From positions 62,001 through 126,000 of the forward strand of contig NZ_FXAR01000003.1 of the NCBI RefSeq assembly GCF_900177745.1: a stretch of 64,000 nt of DNA, read 5' to 3'. Each line of letters begins with the position of its first letter. The stretch's first letter is position 1. The position numbers and the translations under genes were made by a program. Positions 30,373 through 38,846 of this stretch are shown one piece after another. The notes below the pieces were generated by a model. The model saw nothing but the letters and a program-made list of their open reading frames with translations. It was not told where the DNA came from and did no database searches. The DNA comes from Corynebacterium pollutisoli. Lineage in GTDB: Bacteria > Actinomycetota > Actinomycetes > Mycobacteriales > Mycobacteriaceae.

Positions 30373-32070
30373 GTGAGTGAGTCAAACAGCCAGGACAGCG
30401 GCGGGACGGGACTCCGGATCGCCCTGGGGGCGGTCGTGGGCCTGTTCGCGCTCTTCGGAATCGTGTACGGAGTGGATTACGCCCTGACCAAGGGTGATGT
30501 CCCCCGTGGCACCACCGTCGGCGGCGTCGATATCGGCGGCATGAGCCCCGGGGAGGCGCAGTCGGTCCTGGAGCGGGAGCTCGGCGGCAAGGTGGACGAG
30601 CCCGTCACCGTCACCGGCGGCGACCGCGAATCCACCTTCGTCCCGGCCGCCGCCGGGCTGTCGATCGACTTCGCGGAGACCGTCGCTCAGATCGGCACGG
30701 AACCGCTCAACCCCTTCCTCCGCCTCGAGGGCCTCATCGGCTCCGGGCAGGAGGCGGACATCGTCTCCGGCGTCGACGACGCCGCCCTGGCCCCCGAACT
30801 CGAGCGCGTCCAGGCTGAGCTCACCGCCGAGCCCGCCGACGGTGCCGTCGCGCTTGTCGACGGCCGCGTCGACGTCCTCGACCCCGTCAACGGCCAGCAG
30901 ATCGACGCCGCGCAGCTGCGTGAGCGCGTCACCTCCGACTGGCTCGACCCCGCCGGCATCGAGGTCGACGCCGACATCACCCCGCCCGCCATCGACTCCG
31001 ACGTCGTGCGTGCCGCCGCCGAGGGCGACGCCGCAGCCGCGGTCGCCGGACCCCTCACCGTCCGCGGCCGCGACGACGTCAACGGCGTCATCGATCCCGC
31101 CCGCATGGGCGAGGTGGTGACCTTCGTGCCCGTCGACGGTACCCTGCAGACCGAGATCAACGCCGAGGCCGCCCAGGGCATCCTCGCCGAGACCCTCTCC
31201 GAGACCGAGGCCCAGAAACAGAACGCCCGCATCAGCTTCGCCGGCGGCTCCCGCCAGATCACCCCCAGCGTCGACGGCGTCAAGCTCGACTGGGAGACCA
31301 CCATGGAGGGCTTCCCCGAGCGCGTCCTCGCCACGGGTGACGAGCGCGAGTGGGAGGCCACCTACGAGGACGACCCCGCCACCTTCACCACCGAGATGGC
31401 CCAGACCGCCACCTTCGACGAGGTCGTCGGCGAGTTCACCACCTCCGGCTACTCCGCCGCCTCGGGCGTCAACATCTCCCGCGTGGCCAACGTCGTGCAG
31501 GGCGCGATCGTCGCCCCCGGTGACGTCTTCTCCCTCAACGGCTACACCGGCCCCCGCGGTGCCGCCCAGGGCTACGTCGAGTCCGGCATCATCATCAACG
31601 GTCGCGCCGGTGAGGCCGTCGGCGGTGGCATCAGCCAGTTCGCCACCACCCTTTACAACGCCGCCTACTTCGCCGGCATGGAGGACGTCGCCCACACCGC
31701 GCACAGCTACTACATCTCCCGCTACCCGGCCGGCCGCGAGGCCACCGTCTTCGAGGGCGCCATCGACCTGCAGTTCCGCAACAACTCGCAGTACCCGGTG
31801 CGCATCGAGACCGCCGTCGGCGGCGGCAACGTCACCGTCCGCCTCACCGGCGTGAAGACCGTCTCCGTGGAGTCCGTCAACGGCGGCCGCTGGGCGCCCA
31901 CCCAGCCGCGCGAGCAGACCGTGACCGGCGACGACTGCATCCCCTCCGGCGGCATCCCCGGCTTCACCACCTCGGACACCCGGATCATCCGCGACCTCGC
32001 CGGCAACGAGATCAGCCGCGAGACCCAGACCACCCGCTACGACCCCCAGCCGATAGTGCGGTGCGCCTAG
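30373..32070 (+). CDS. VanW family membrane-anchored protein
   Basis: 565 residues. A short cytoplasmic N-terminus and one helix (IALGAVVGLFALFGIVYGV) lead into two repeated peptidoglycan-binding-like domains (starting at VPRGTTVGGVDIGGMSPGEA, and again around PLTVRGRDDVNGVIDP). A C-terminal VanW domain carries FSLNGYTGPRGAAQGY and GGGISQFATTLYNAAYFAGM. VanW was named from vancomycin-resistance clusters but its activity is unknown; this architecture is common in Gram-positive envelope proteins and does not imply resistance. The next gene starts at the base after its stop. Confidence 0.88.
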   Translation: MSESNSQDSGGTGLRIALGAVVGLFALFGIVYGVDYALTKGDVPRGTTVGGVDIGGMSPGEAQSVLERELGGKVDEPVTVTGGDRESTFVPAAAGLSIDFAETVAQIGTEPLNPFLRLEGLIGSGQEADIVSGVDDAALAPELERVQAELTAEPADGAVALVDGRVDVLDPVNGQQIDAAQLRERVTSDWLDPAGIEVDADITPPAIDSDVVRAAAEGDAAAAVAGPLTVRGRDDVNGVIDPARMGEVVTFVPVDGTLQTEINAEAAQGILAETLSETEAQKQNARISFAGGSRQITPSVDGVKLDWETTMEGFPERVLATGDEREWEATYEDDPATFTTEMAQTATFDEVVGEFTTSGYSAASGVNISRVANVVQGAIVAPGDVFSLNGYTGPRGAAQGYVESGIIINGRAGEAVGGGISQFATTLYNAAYFAGMEDVAHTAHSYYISRYPAGREATVFEGAIDLQFRNNSQYPVRIETAVGGGNVTVRLTGVKTVSVESVNGGRWAPTQPREQTVTGDDCIPSGGIPGFTTSDTRIIRDLAGNEISRETQTTRYDPQPIVRCA

Positions 32071-32403
32071 ATGTCCCGGGTCTTCGCCTATCCCTGGGCC
32101 GACATCTACCGCCTCTACGTGCAGAAGGTGGAGCGGAAGGGCCGGACCGTCGAGGAGCTCGACGAGGTCCTCGGCTGGCTCACCGGCTACACGCCCGCCG
32201 AGCTGCGGGATTTCGGCGGTGACCTGCGTGCCTTCTTCGCGGAGGCGCCGGCGGTGACACCGGACGTCGACAAGATCACGGGCGTGGTGTGCGGCGTGCG
32301 CGTCGAGGACATCGAGGACCCGCTCATGCAGCAGATCCGCTGGGCCGACAAGCTTGTCGACGAGCTCGCGAAGGGCAAGGCCGTCGAGAAGATCAAGAGG
32401 TAG
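32071..32403 (+). CDS. DUF2200 family protein
   Basis: 110 residues, a near full-length match to the DUF2200 pattern: AYPWADIYRLYVQKVERKGR, LGWLTGYTP, AFFAEAP, KITGVVCGVRVEDIEDPLMQ, and a Lys-rich C-terminus. Function is unknown. ATG 32071 directly abuts the VanW stop. The family is widespread and usually found as a single cytoplasmic gene. Confidence 0.88.
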   Translation: MSRVFAYPWADIYRLYVQKVERKGRTVEELDEVLGWLTGYTPAELRDFGGDLRAFFAEAPAVTPDVDKITGVVCGVRVEDIEDPLMQQIRWADKLVDELAKGKAVEKIKR

Positions 32404-32461
32404 ATCATCGTGCAGGAGGGTCCGGAAACGGCCTGCAAAAACTCACTGCTGCACGATGATC
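32403..32461. repeat. Perfect 13-bp inverted repeat after DUF2200
   Basis: GATCATCGTGCAG (32403-32415) is perfectly inverted as CTGCACGATGATC (32449-32461), with a 33-bp spacer containing a run of five A. The first arm starts at the last base of the DUF2200 stop codon. It could be a long-loop terminator for either strand or the remnant of a small mobile repeat. Confidence 0.6.
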
Positions 32462-32472
32462 TACCTGAACAG

Positions 32473-32513
32473 GGTGATCGCCGGTACGAACGGCTTACGT
32501 ACCGGCGATCACC
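32473..32513. terminator. Strong 15-bp hairpin between DUF2200 and tRNA-Gly
   Basis: GGTGATCGCCGGTAC (32473-32487) pairs perfectly with GTACCGGCGATCACC (32499-32513) around an 11-base loop. It lies 9 bp past the tRNA 3' end on the minus strand, so it probably terminates or processes the tRNA transcript. There is no U-run. Confidence 0.6.
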
Positions 32514-32522
32514 TCACACGAG

Positions 32523-32593
32523 AGCCGGCGACGGGAATCGAACCCGCACTCTCAGCTTGGGAAGCTGATGTTCTACCACTAAACTACGCCGGC
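32523..32593 (-). tRNA. tRNA-Gly (anticodon CCC)
   Basis: A 71-nt cloverleaf read on the minus strand. The acceptor stem is GCCGGCG/CGCCGGC, the D-arm contains TTTAGTGGTAGAA, and the anticodon loop TTCCCAA places CCC at plus positions 32559-32561. The T-arm is CGGGTTCGATTCCCG. CCA is not encoded and the discriminator base is U. It reads GGG codons. No integrase lies next to it. Confidence 0.96.
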
Positions 32594-32665
32594 ATCGGTG
32601 CAGCTCAGTGCACCGGGATCAACTCTAGCACCGGGGTGGGGGCCACCGGGAAATCGGCTGGTCGG

Positions 32666-32671
32666 TATGCT
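32666..32671 (+). promoter_or_regulatory. -10 box of dcd
   Basis: TATGCT with 7 nt to the GTG start of dcd, the spacing of a leaderless promoter. Confidence 0.55.
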
Positions 32672-32678
32672 CGGGAAC

Positions 32679-33251
32679 GTGCTTCTCTCCGACCGTGACA
32701 TCCGTGCCGCCATCGACTCCGGCTCCCTGGGTATCGAGCCCTATGAGCCCGGGAACGTCCAGCCGTCGAGCGTCGATGTCCGCCTGGACCGCTTCTTCCG
32801 CGTGTTCAACAACTCGAAGTACACGCACATCGACCCGAAGCTGCAGCAGGATGAGCTGACCAGCCTCGTCGAGGTGGAGGAGGGTGACGCCTTCGTGCTG
32901 CACCCGGGGGAGTTCGTTCTGGCGTCCACGCTGGAGAAGTTCACCCTGCCGGACAACCTCGCCGGCCGCCTGGAGGGCAAGTCCTCCCTCGGTCGCCTGG
33001 GGCTGCTCACGCACTCCACCGCCGGGTTCATCGATCCGGGTTTCTCCGGGTACGTCACCCTGGAGCTGTCGAACGTGGCGAACCTGCCGATGACGCTGTG
33101 GCCGGGGATGAAGGTGGGGCAGATGGCGATCTTCAGGATGTCCTCGCCCGCCGAGGTGCCCTACGGCACGGGGTCGCTGGGCTCGAAGTACCAGGGGCAG
33201 CGCGGGCCGACGCCGTCGCGGGCGTACCTGAACTTCCCGCAGGAGTCGTAG
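32679..33251 (+). CDS. dcd: dCTP deaminase (possibly bifunctional, dUMP-forming)
   Basis: 190 residues, the exact family length. It starts at GTG with the usual [12 protein letters not shown] and carries [22 protein letters not shown] and [19 protein letters not shown], in which the last Glu is the catalytic residue. Actinobacterial Dcd enzymes are often bifunctional, giving dUMP directly from dCTP; the sequence does not settle this. GTG 32679 is set by the family N-terminus and the TATGCT box. The dcd-ugd order matches Rv0321-Rv0322. Confidence 0.95.
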   Translation: MLLSDRDIRAAIDSGSLGIEPYEPGNVQPSSVDVRLDRFFRVFNNSKYTHIDPKLQQDELTSLVEVEEGDAFVLHPGEFVLASTLEKFTLPDNLAGRLEGKSSLGRLGLLTHSTAGFIDPGFSGYVTLELSNVANLPMTLWPGMKVGQMAIFRMSSPAEVPYGTGSLGSKYQGQRGPTPSRAYLNFPQES

Positions 33252-33332
33252 GGTACCCCCGCCCACCCCCAAAAGCTGACATTCAGTTTCAGTTCAGACC
33301 CCGTTCACCCGGTGCCGGTACAAAGGTCTGTT

Positions 33333-34655
33333 ATGCGTATGACTGTCATCGGCACCGGATACCTGGGTGCGACCCACGCGGCCTGCATGGCTGAGCTCGG
33401 CCATGAGGTTCTCGGCGTGGACGTGGATTCCGCCAAGATCGATTCCCTCAAGGACGGCGTCGTGCCGTTCTACGAGCCCGGCCTGCCGGAGGTGCTCACC
33501 CGCAACCTGGAGGCGGGGCGCCTGGACTTCACCACCGACTACGGGAAGGTCGCGGAGTTCGCGAACGTGCACTTCCTCGGCGTCGGTACCCCGCAGGAGC
33601 GGGGCTCCTACGCGGCGGATCTCACCTACGTGTACGCGGTGATCGAGGATCTCGTGCCGCTGCTGGAGGGGGATCACATCATCTTCGGTAAGTCGACCGT
33701 GCCGGTGGGTACCGCCGATGAACTGCAGAAGCGGGCCGACGAACTGTCGAAGCCCGGCACCACCGTCGAGATCGCGTGGAACCCGGAGTTCCTGCGCGAG
33801 GGTTACGCCGTGCAGGACACGATCACCCCGGACCGCATTGTCCTGGGTGTGCGTCGCGGTGAGACGAAGGCGGAGGAGGTCGCCCGCGAGGTGTACGCGC
33901 AGTCCATCGCGGACGGCGCTCCGTTCCTCGTCATGGATCGCGTGACCTCGGAGCTGGTGAAGGTCTCGGCGAACGCGTTCCTGGCGACGAAGATCTCCTT
34001 CATCAACGCCGTCTCGGAGATCTGCGAGATCGCGGGCGGTGACGTGACCAAGCTGGCGGACGCCATCGGGTACGACGACCGTATCGGCCGTAAGTTCCTC
34101 GGCGCCGGACTCGGTTTCGGCGGCGGCTGCCTGCCGAAGGACATCCGGGCGTTCATGGCGCGCGCCGGCGAGCTGGGCGCGGATCAGGCGCTCACCTTCC
34201 TCCGTGAGGTCGACGCCATCAACATGCGTCGCCGTGACCGCGTCGTCCAGCTCACCCGCGAGCTGTGCGGCGGCAACCTGCTGGGCCACCGGGTGACGGT
34301 GCTGGGTGCGGCGTTCAAGCCGAACTCGGACGATGTGCGTGACTCCCCGGCGCTGTCCGTGGCAGGTTCCCTGTCGCTGGCGGGCGCCGACGTCTCCGTC
34401 TACGACCCCAAGGCCATGGACAACGCCCGCAAGGTGTTCCCGACCCTCGGTTACGTCGACTCGATCGAGGAGGCGCTGGAGGGCGCGGACGTCGTCGTCC
34501 TGGCCACCGAGTGGCAGCAGTTCCGCGATCTCGATCCGCAGGCGGCGGGTGAGCTGGTCAACAAGAAGATCATCATCGACGGCCGCAACGTCCTCGACGT
34601 CGACAAGTGGCAGGGCGCGGGCTGGGACATCCACGCCCTGGGCCGCACGCTCTAA
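33333..34655 (+). CDS. ugd: UDP-glucose 6-dehydrogenase
   Basis: 440 residues. An N-terminal Rossmann motif TVIGTGYLGATHA and the substrate region EIAWNPEFLREGYAV are present. The catalytic segment GFGGGCLPKD has nucleophile Cys266. A C-terminal UDP-binding Rossmann half carries VTVLGAAFKPNSDDVRDSP. Makes UDP-glucuronate for envelope polysaccharide. ATG 33333 starts the Rossmann fold at once; upstream in-frame codons add only an unlikely leader. Its TAA overlaps by two bases the stop codon of the convergent YibE/F gene. Confidence 0.95.
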   Translation: MRMTVIGTGYLGATHAACMAELGHEVLGVDVDSAKIDSLKDGVVPFYEPGLPEVLTRNLEAGRLDFTTDYGKVAEFANVHFLGVGTPQERGSYAADLTYVYAVIEDLVPLLEGDHIIFGKSTVPVGTADELQKRADELSKPGTTVEIAWNPEFLREGYAVQDTITPDRIVLGVRRGETKAEEVAREVYAQSIADGAPFLVMDRVTSELVKVSANAFLATKISFINAVSEICEIAGGDVTKLADAIGYDDRIGRKFLGAGLGFGGGCLPKDIRAFMARAGELGADQALTFLREVDAINMRRRDRVVQLTRELCGGNLLGHRVTVLGAAFKPNSDDVRDSPALSVAGSLSLAGADVSVYDPKAMDNARKVFPTLGYVDSIEEALEGADVVVLATEWQQFRDLDPQAAGELVNKKIIIDGRNVLDVDKWQGAGWDIHALGRTL

Positions 34656-35857
34656 CGCTTCTCCGGCACCGTCCACGCCGCGATGAGCGTGGTGAGGGGC
34701 ACCGCGAGGGTGAGGGCGAGCGCGCCGATGCCGGAGCGGAGCAGCTCTGTGGCGACGATGTCGCTGGTGAGCGTCTGTGTCAGCGGGCGCTGCGCCACGG
34801 AGATGAGCAGCAGCAACGGCAGCGCCGCACCGGTGTAGGTGAGCACGAGGGTGTAGACCATCGAGGAGATGTGGTCGCGCCCCACCTTCATCGCGCCGAG
34901 GAACAGACGCCAGGGGGAGGCGTCGGGGTCGAGCTCCGAGAGTTCGGTGACGGTGGAGGACTGGGAGATGGTGACGTCGTTGAGCACGCCGAGTGCGCCG
35001 ATGATGAAGCCGCACAGGAGCAGTCCGACGATGGACACCTCGGGCAGGTAGAGCAGGATGGTGAGGTTGTCGTCGGACCCCAGGCCGCGCAGGTGGGTGG
35101 TGTCGATGGCGACGCGCGCCAGGCCGGCCGCCACGGCCAGGGCGATGAGCGTGCCGGCCAGCGCCGACGCCGACTTCCAGTTGACGCCGTGGACGAGCGG
35201 CACGACGACCATGAGGATCGCCGCGCCCGCCACGAGTGCCAGGGCGAGGGGGTCGCGGCCGTGCAGCAGGGCGGGCAGCAGGAATACCGCGATGCCCACC
35301 AGGGTGATGATGAGGCCCGCCAGGGCCCGCACACCGCGCCACGCCGCGAAGACGACGATCATGAGCGCGATGAGCACACCCCACACCGCCAGCGACACCG
35401 TGCGCTGGTAGTCACCGAAGGTGTAGACGGTGCCCTCCGGGGTCTCCGACGAGGTGAGCAGGATCGCGTCGCCCTCCGCCAGCTCGGGCTCGCCGGGCAT
35501 GCCGTAGTGGACGAGCTGGGTGCGCCGACCCTCGTCGGGGCCGGAGGTGATCTCCACGAGCGAGCGCTCGCAGGTCTGGCCCGACTGCTCGAGGGGGACG
35601 GTGGGGGAGTCGTCGAAGGCCCGGCCGGTGGACGGGGAGGTGCAGGCGGCGGCGTCGACAAGCAGGACCTCGCCGGTCACCTGCGTGTGGTTGAGGTTGA
35701 ATGTCGTGGCGAAATCGGGGCTGACCTGCGGATCCTCCGCGGGCGGCCAGAGTCGCCACAGTCCCACCGCCGTCGCCAGGACGGAGAGCACGAGGAAACC
35801 GAGCAACACCCGGCGCCAGGGGGAGGGGGAGGTGTCGCGTGCGCGGTGAGAACCCAT
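34652..35857 (-). CDS. YibE/F family membrane protein
   Basis: 401 residues. One N-terminal helix (VLLGFLVLSVLATAVGLW) precedes an extracytoplasmic domain of about 110 residues with two Cys (CTSPSTG, QTCERS). About seven C-terminal helices follow, with the YibE/F signature region GFIIGALGVLNDVTISQSSTVTEL. The family is uncharacterised, although some members are annotated as exporters. ATG 35857 is chosen because TATGGT lies 8 nt upstream on the minus strand. The gene diverges from the luciferase-like gene by only 33 bp. Confidence 0.88.
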   Translation of the reverse strand: MGSHRARDTSPSPWRRVLLGFLVLSVLATAVGLWRLWPPAEDPQVSPDFATTFNLNHTQVTGEVLLVDAAACTSPSTGRAFDDSPTVPLEQSGQTCERSLVEITSGPDEGRRTQLVHYGMPGEPELAEGDAILLTSSETPEGTVYTFGDYQRTVSLAVWGVLIALMIVVFAAWRGVRALAGLIITLVGIAVFLLPALLHGRDPLALALVAGAAILMVVVPLVHGVNWKSASALAGTLIALAVAAGLARVAIDTTHLRGLGSDDNLTILLYLPEVSIVGLLLCGFIIGALGVLNDVTISQSSTVTELSELDPDASPWRLFLGAMKVGRDHISSMVYTLVLTYTGAALPLLLLISVAQRPLTQTLTSDIVATELLRSGIGALALTLAVPLTTLIAAWTVPEKR

Positions 35858-35890
35858 AGTTCTGCACCATATCGCGGTTAGCATGAATGC
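35858..35890. promoter_or_regulatory. Divergent leaderless promoters of the YibE/F and luciferase-like genes
   Basis: Minus-strand TATGGT (plus 35866-35871) is 8 nt from ATG 35857, and plus-strand TAGCAT (35879-35884) is 6 nt from ATG 35891. The whole intergenic space is 33 bp. Confidence 0.55.
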
Positions 35891-36862
35891 ATGAGCTCAC
35901 CCTTCTCGCTGTCCGACGCCCCCGTCACCTCCCTGCCGGGTTTCCGCAGGATGTTCCCCCGCGGGCGGATGACACTGGGGATCGCGCTGCCACTGGCGGC
36001 CGGGGATCCGGAGAATCCCGGCGTCGGAATAGCTCGCCAGGTGGAGCTGGTGCAGCAGGCGGAGGCCGGGGGATTCGCGGCGGCGTGGCTGCGCGACATC
36101 CCGCTGCGGGTGAGTGATTTCGGGGATGTGGGGCAGGTGTGGGACCCGTTCACGTATGCGGGGTATCTGGCGGCGTCGACAAGCGAGATCGCCCTGGCGA
36201 CCGGGGCCGTCGTCCTGCCGGTCCGCCACCCGCTGCACCTGGCGAAGGAGGCGGCGAGCATCGATCACCTGTCAGGCGGCCGGTTCCTCCTCGGGCTGGC
36301 CACCGGCGACCGGCCGACGGAGTACAAGGCCTTCGGCCTCGAGGAGGGGGCGCGCGGGGACGTGTTCCGCGAGCATCTCGACGTGATGAACCGGGCGTGG
36401 ACCACCGAGAACCAGGGGATCCGCTGGTCGAAGGGCCGGATGTGGGGCGGGGACATCGTGCCGAAGCCCCTGGCCACGCGCCCTCCGGTGCTCACCGTCG
36501 GGTCGTGTCTGCAGCCGATGGAGTGGCACCGCGAGCACGCCGACGCCCACGTCACCTACCACCGGCCGCTGGGGACGCAGCAGAAGTACCTGGCGGAGTG
36601 GCGGGCGGACGGCGTCGACAAGCCTTTCGCCATGAACATCGCCCTCGACCTGCACCGCGACCCCGAGGCGGAGGCGGGGCCGATCAAGTTCGGGTGGAGC
36701 GTCGGCGCGAAGGCGCTGGTGCGCATCCTCCACGAGCTGGAGGACATGGGCGTGGACCACTGCCTGCTCGGGCTCAAGCGGGGCAGCCGCCCGGCGGACG
36801 AGGTGCTCGGTGAGCTCATCGAGCACGTCGTGCCGGAGTTCGAGGCTACTGCTTGTAGCTGA
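35891..36862 (+). CDS. Luciferase-like (LLM class) flavin-dependent oxidoreductase
   Basis: 323 residues with the TIM-barrel features of the LLM family: VELVQQAEAGGFAAAWLRDIP, EIALATGAVVLPVRHPLHLAKEAASIDHLSGGRFLLGLATGD, and a C-terminal ELEDMGVDHCLLGL. It uses F420 or FMN; the cofactor cannot be told from sequence alone. The substrate is unknown. It starts at ATG 35891, 6 nt after TAGCAT. The last 17 bp overlap alaT on the opposite strand. Two full copies of the GGCGTCGANAAGC word occur in it, read in two different frames (36172-36184 and 36611-36623). Confidence 0.88.
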   Translation: MSSPFSLSDAPVTSLPGFRRMFPRGRMTLGIALPLAAGDPENPGVGIARQVELVQQAEAGGFAAAWLRDIPLRVSDFGDVGQVWDPFTYAGYLAASTSEIALATGAVVLPVRHPLHLAKEAASIDHLSGGRFLLGLATGDRPTEYKAFGLEEGARGDVFREHLDVMNRAWTTENQGIRWSKGRMWGGDIVPKPLATRPPVLTVGSCLQPMEWHREHADAHVTYHRPLGTQQKYLAEWRADGVDKPFAMNIALDLHRDPEAEAGPIKFGWSVGAKALVRILHELEDMGVDHCLLGLKRGSRPADEVLGELIEHVVPEFEATACS

Positions 36863-38096
36863 CCAGGAAGTTGCCCAGACGCTCGATGGCGTTCTCCAGC
36901 TGGGACGCCCACGGCAGGGTGACCAGGCGGAAGTGGTCGGTGTGCGGCCAGTTGAAGCCGGTGCCCTGGACCAGGAGGATCTTCTCGGCGCGCAGGATGT
37001 CGAGCATGAGCTTGGCGTCGTCGTGGATCTCGTAGACGTTGGGGTCGAGCTTCGGGAACGCGTACAGCGCACCCATCGGCTTGACGCAGCTGACGCCGGG
37101 GATCTCGTTGAGCTTCTGGTGGGCGATGTTGCGCTGGTTGAGCAGGCGGCCGCCCTCGCCGGTGAGCTGGTAGATGGACTGCTTGCCGCCCAGCGCCACC
37201 TGGATGCCGTGCTGGGCGGGCACATTCGGGCACAGTCGGGTGCCGGCGAGCAGTTCGAGGCCCTCGATGAAGCCGCGGGCGTGGTCCTGCGGCCCGGTGA
37301 GCACCATCCAGCCGGCGCGGTAACCGGCGACGCGGTAGGCCTTGGACAGGCCGTTGTAGGTGATGGTGAGCAGGTCCGGGGCGAGGGTGGCCAGGGAGAT
37401 GTGCTCGGCGTCGTCGTAGAGGATGCGGTCGTAAATCTCGTCGGCGAGGATGAGCAGCTCGTGCTCACGCGCGATGTCGACGATCTGCTCGAGCACCTCC
37501 TTCGAGTACACCGCACCCGTCGGGTTGTTCGGGTTGATGACGACTATCGCCTTCGTCTTCTCCGTCACCTTCGAGCGGATGTCCTCGATGGACGGGTTCC
37601 AGTCGTCCTCCTCGTCGCACAGGTAGTGCACCGGGGTGCCGCCGGACAGGGAGCAGGCGGCGGTCCACAGCGGGTAGTCCGGGGCGGGGATGAGGACCTC
37701 GTCGCCGTCGTTGAGCAGCGCCTGCATGGTCATGGTGATGAGCTCGGACACACCGTTGCCCAGGAACACGTCCTCGACGTCGAAGTCCGGGAACCCCTCG
37801 ATGACCTCGTAGCGGTGGAACACGGCACGGCGCGCCGGGATGATGCCCTTCGAGGTGGAGTAGCCCTGGGAGGTCGGCAGCGCGGCGATCATGTCGCGCA
37901 TGATGACGTCGGGGGCGTCGAAACCGAAGGTAGCCGGGTTGCCGGTGTTGAGCTTGAGGATGTGGTGACCGTCCGCCTCCAGCCGCTCCGCCTCCGCGGA
38001 CACCGGGCCGCGGATCTCGTAGAGGACGTCCTTCATCTTGTTCGACTGATCGAACGTGCGGCGACGTCGGCGGATGTGGTTCGGGGAGTCAGTCAT
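36846..38096 (-). CDS. alaT: Alanine aminotransferase (AlaT-like)
   Basis: 416 residues, PLP fold type I. The N-terminal substrate segment is LKLNTGNPATFGFDAP, the PLP-phosphate motif is VFLGNGVSELI, the cofactor-ring Asn is in INPNNPTGAVYS, and the Schiff-base Lys is K252 in YNGLSKAYRVAGYRAGW. It corresponds to C. glutamicum alaT (Rv0337c by synteny with the Fe-S oxidoreductase Rv0338c). It forms alanine from pyruvate and glutamate. An Arg-rich N-terminal run (IRRRRRTFDQS) is typical of the orthologues. The gene stands alone; the DUF1707 gene ends 17 bp upstream in the same direction. Confidence 0.92.
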   Translation of the reverse strand: MTDSPNHIRRRRRTFDQSNKMKDVLYEIRGPVSAEAERLEADGHHILKLNTGNPATFGFDAPDVIMRDMIAALPTSQGYSTSKGIIPARRAVFHRYEVIEGFPDFDVEDVFLGNGVSELITMTMQALLNDGDEVLIPAPDYPLWTAACSLSGGTPVHYLCDEEDDWNPSIEDIRSKVTEKTKAIVVINPNNPTGAVYSKEVLEQIVDIAREHELLILADEIYDRILYDDAEHISLATLAPDLLTITYNGLSKAYRVAGYRAGWMVLTGPQDHARGFIEGLELLAGTRLCPNVPAQHGIQVALGGKQSIYQLTGEGGRLLNQRNIAHQKLNEIPGVSCVKPMGALYAFPKLDPNVYEIHDDAKLMLDILRAEKILLVQGTGFNWPHTDHFRLVTLPWASQLENAIERLGNFLVSYKQ

Positions 38097-38112
38097 GGCC
38101 TACATGTTGCCA

Positions 38113-38733
38113 CTACTTCTTGCCGCGCTCCAACGCCTTGTTGACGAAGTTCATCGCGTTGTTCGTCAGTTCGGCCGTCTGCGCCCGTCGTTCCGCCCGC
38201 AGCGCGGCCAGCTTGTCCTGCTCAGCGAGGCGTAGCTCGGCGGCGCGGAGGCGTTCCGCCGTCCGCAGTTCCTTGATGCGCTGCCTGTCGACGGCCCGGG
38301 CGCTCGGCACATGCCAGCTCTTCGGGCCGACCTTCATGACGTACAGCAGCAGCCACAGCGTCGGCAGCAGGAACCACAGCAGGCCGGCCATCGGCGTCCC
38401 GATGAGCACGGTGCCGACCGTGACACCGACCGTCGACAGCCCCATGATGCCGAAGCGGATCTTGCGTCCCTCGCGGAACGCCGCCTCGATCTCCTGCGCC
38501 GAATACAGCTTGTCGACGTCCTGCGACACCCCCTGGAACTGCGGGATGTCCACGAACAGCGGATCCAGATCCCGGCGGAACTCGGCGCGGGCGATCTCCT
38601 GGCAGCGGGCGTCGTACTCGTCGACGGTCAGGCGCCCCTCGCCGAAGGCGCGCCCCAGTGTGGACATGGCTGCATTGCGTTCGGCGTCGCTCAGTCTCAT
38701 GTCCGGCTGGTGGGCGGGGTACCTCATACTCAT
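38113..38733 (-). CDS. DUF1707 domain membrane protein
   Basis: 206 residues. The N-terminal DUF1707 domain is DMRLSDAERNAAMSTLGRAFGEGRLTVDEYDARC (positions about 10-44, shortened here: key residues R-x-S-D-A-E-R and G-R-L-T-x-x-E-Y-D-x-R). A central hydrophobic hairpin (GLSTVGVTVGTVLIG, GLLWFLLPTLWLLLYVM) and a long charged C-terminal coiled coil rich in Arg, Glu and Ala follow. ATG 38733 has TAGACT exactly 7 nt upstream, a textbook leaderless start. A GGCGTCGANAAGC word lies just upstream of that box (38752-38764). Function is unknown; the domain is often found in actinobacterial membrane or SHOCT-like proteins. Confidence 0.85.
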   Translation of the reverse strand: MSMRYPAHQPDMRLSDAERNAAMSTLGRAFGEGRLTVDEYDARCQEIARAEFRRDLDPLFVDIPQFQGVSQDVDKLYSAQEIEAAFREGRKIRFGIMGLSTVGVTVGTVLIGTPMAGLLWFLLPTLWLLLYVMKVGPKSWHVPSARAVDRQRIKELRTAERLRAAELRLAEQDKLAALRAERRAQTAELTNNAMNFVNKALERGKK

Positions 38734-38846
38734 GCGTCCCAGTCTAACGACGCTTATCGACGCCGCCCTCGGGGAAGTCCCCGATCTTTCGATCTCCGGG
38801 CGAATCCCGATGGTCACCGGCCGTGCGCGGTGCGACCATCAGACGC

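Noticed and set aside
30373..32070. VanW gene as evidence of vancomycin resistance
   Set aside because: There are no vanHAX-type ligase or dehydrogenase genes nearby, and VanW-domain proteins are common in Gram-positive envelopes without resistance.
38752..38764. The TTATCGACG part of the dispersed word as a DnaA box
   Set aside because: It differs from TTATCCACA at two positions, and the variable base in the word (TTNTC) breaks the DnaA consensus in most copies.
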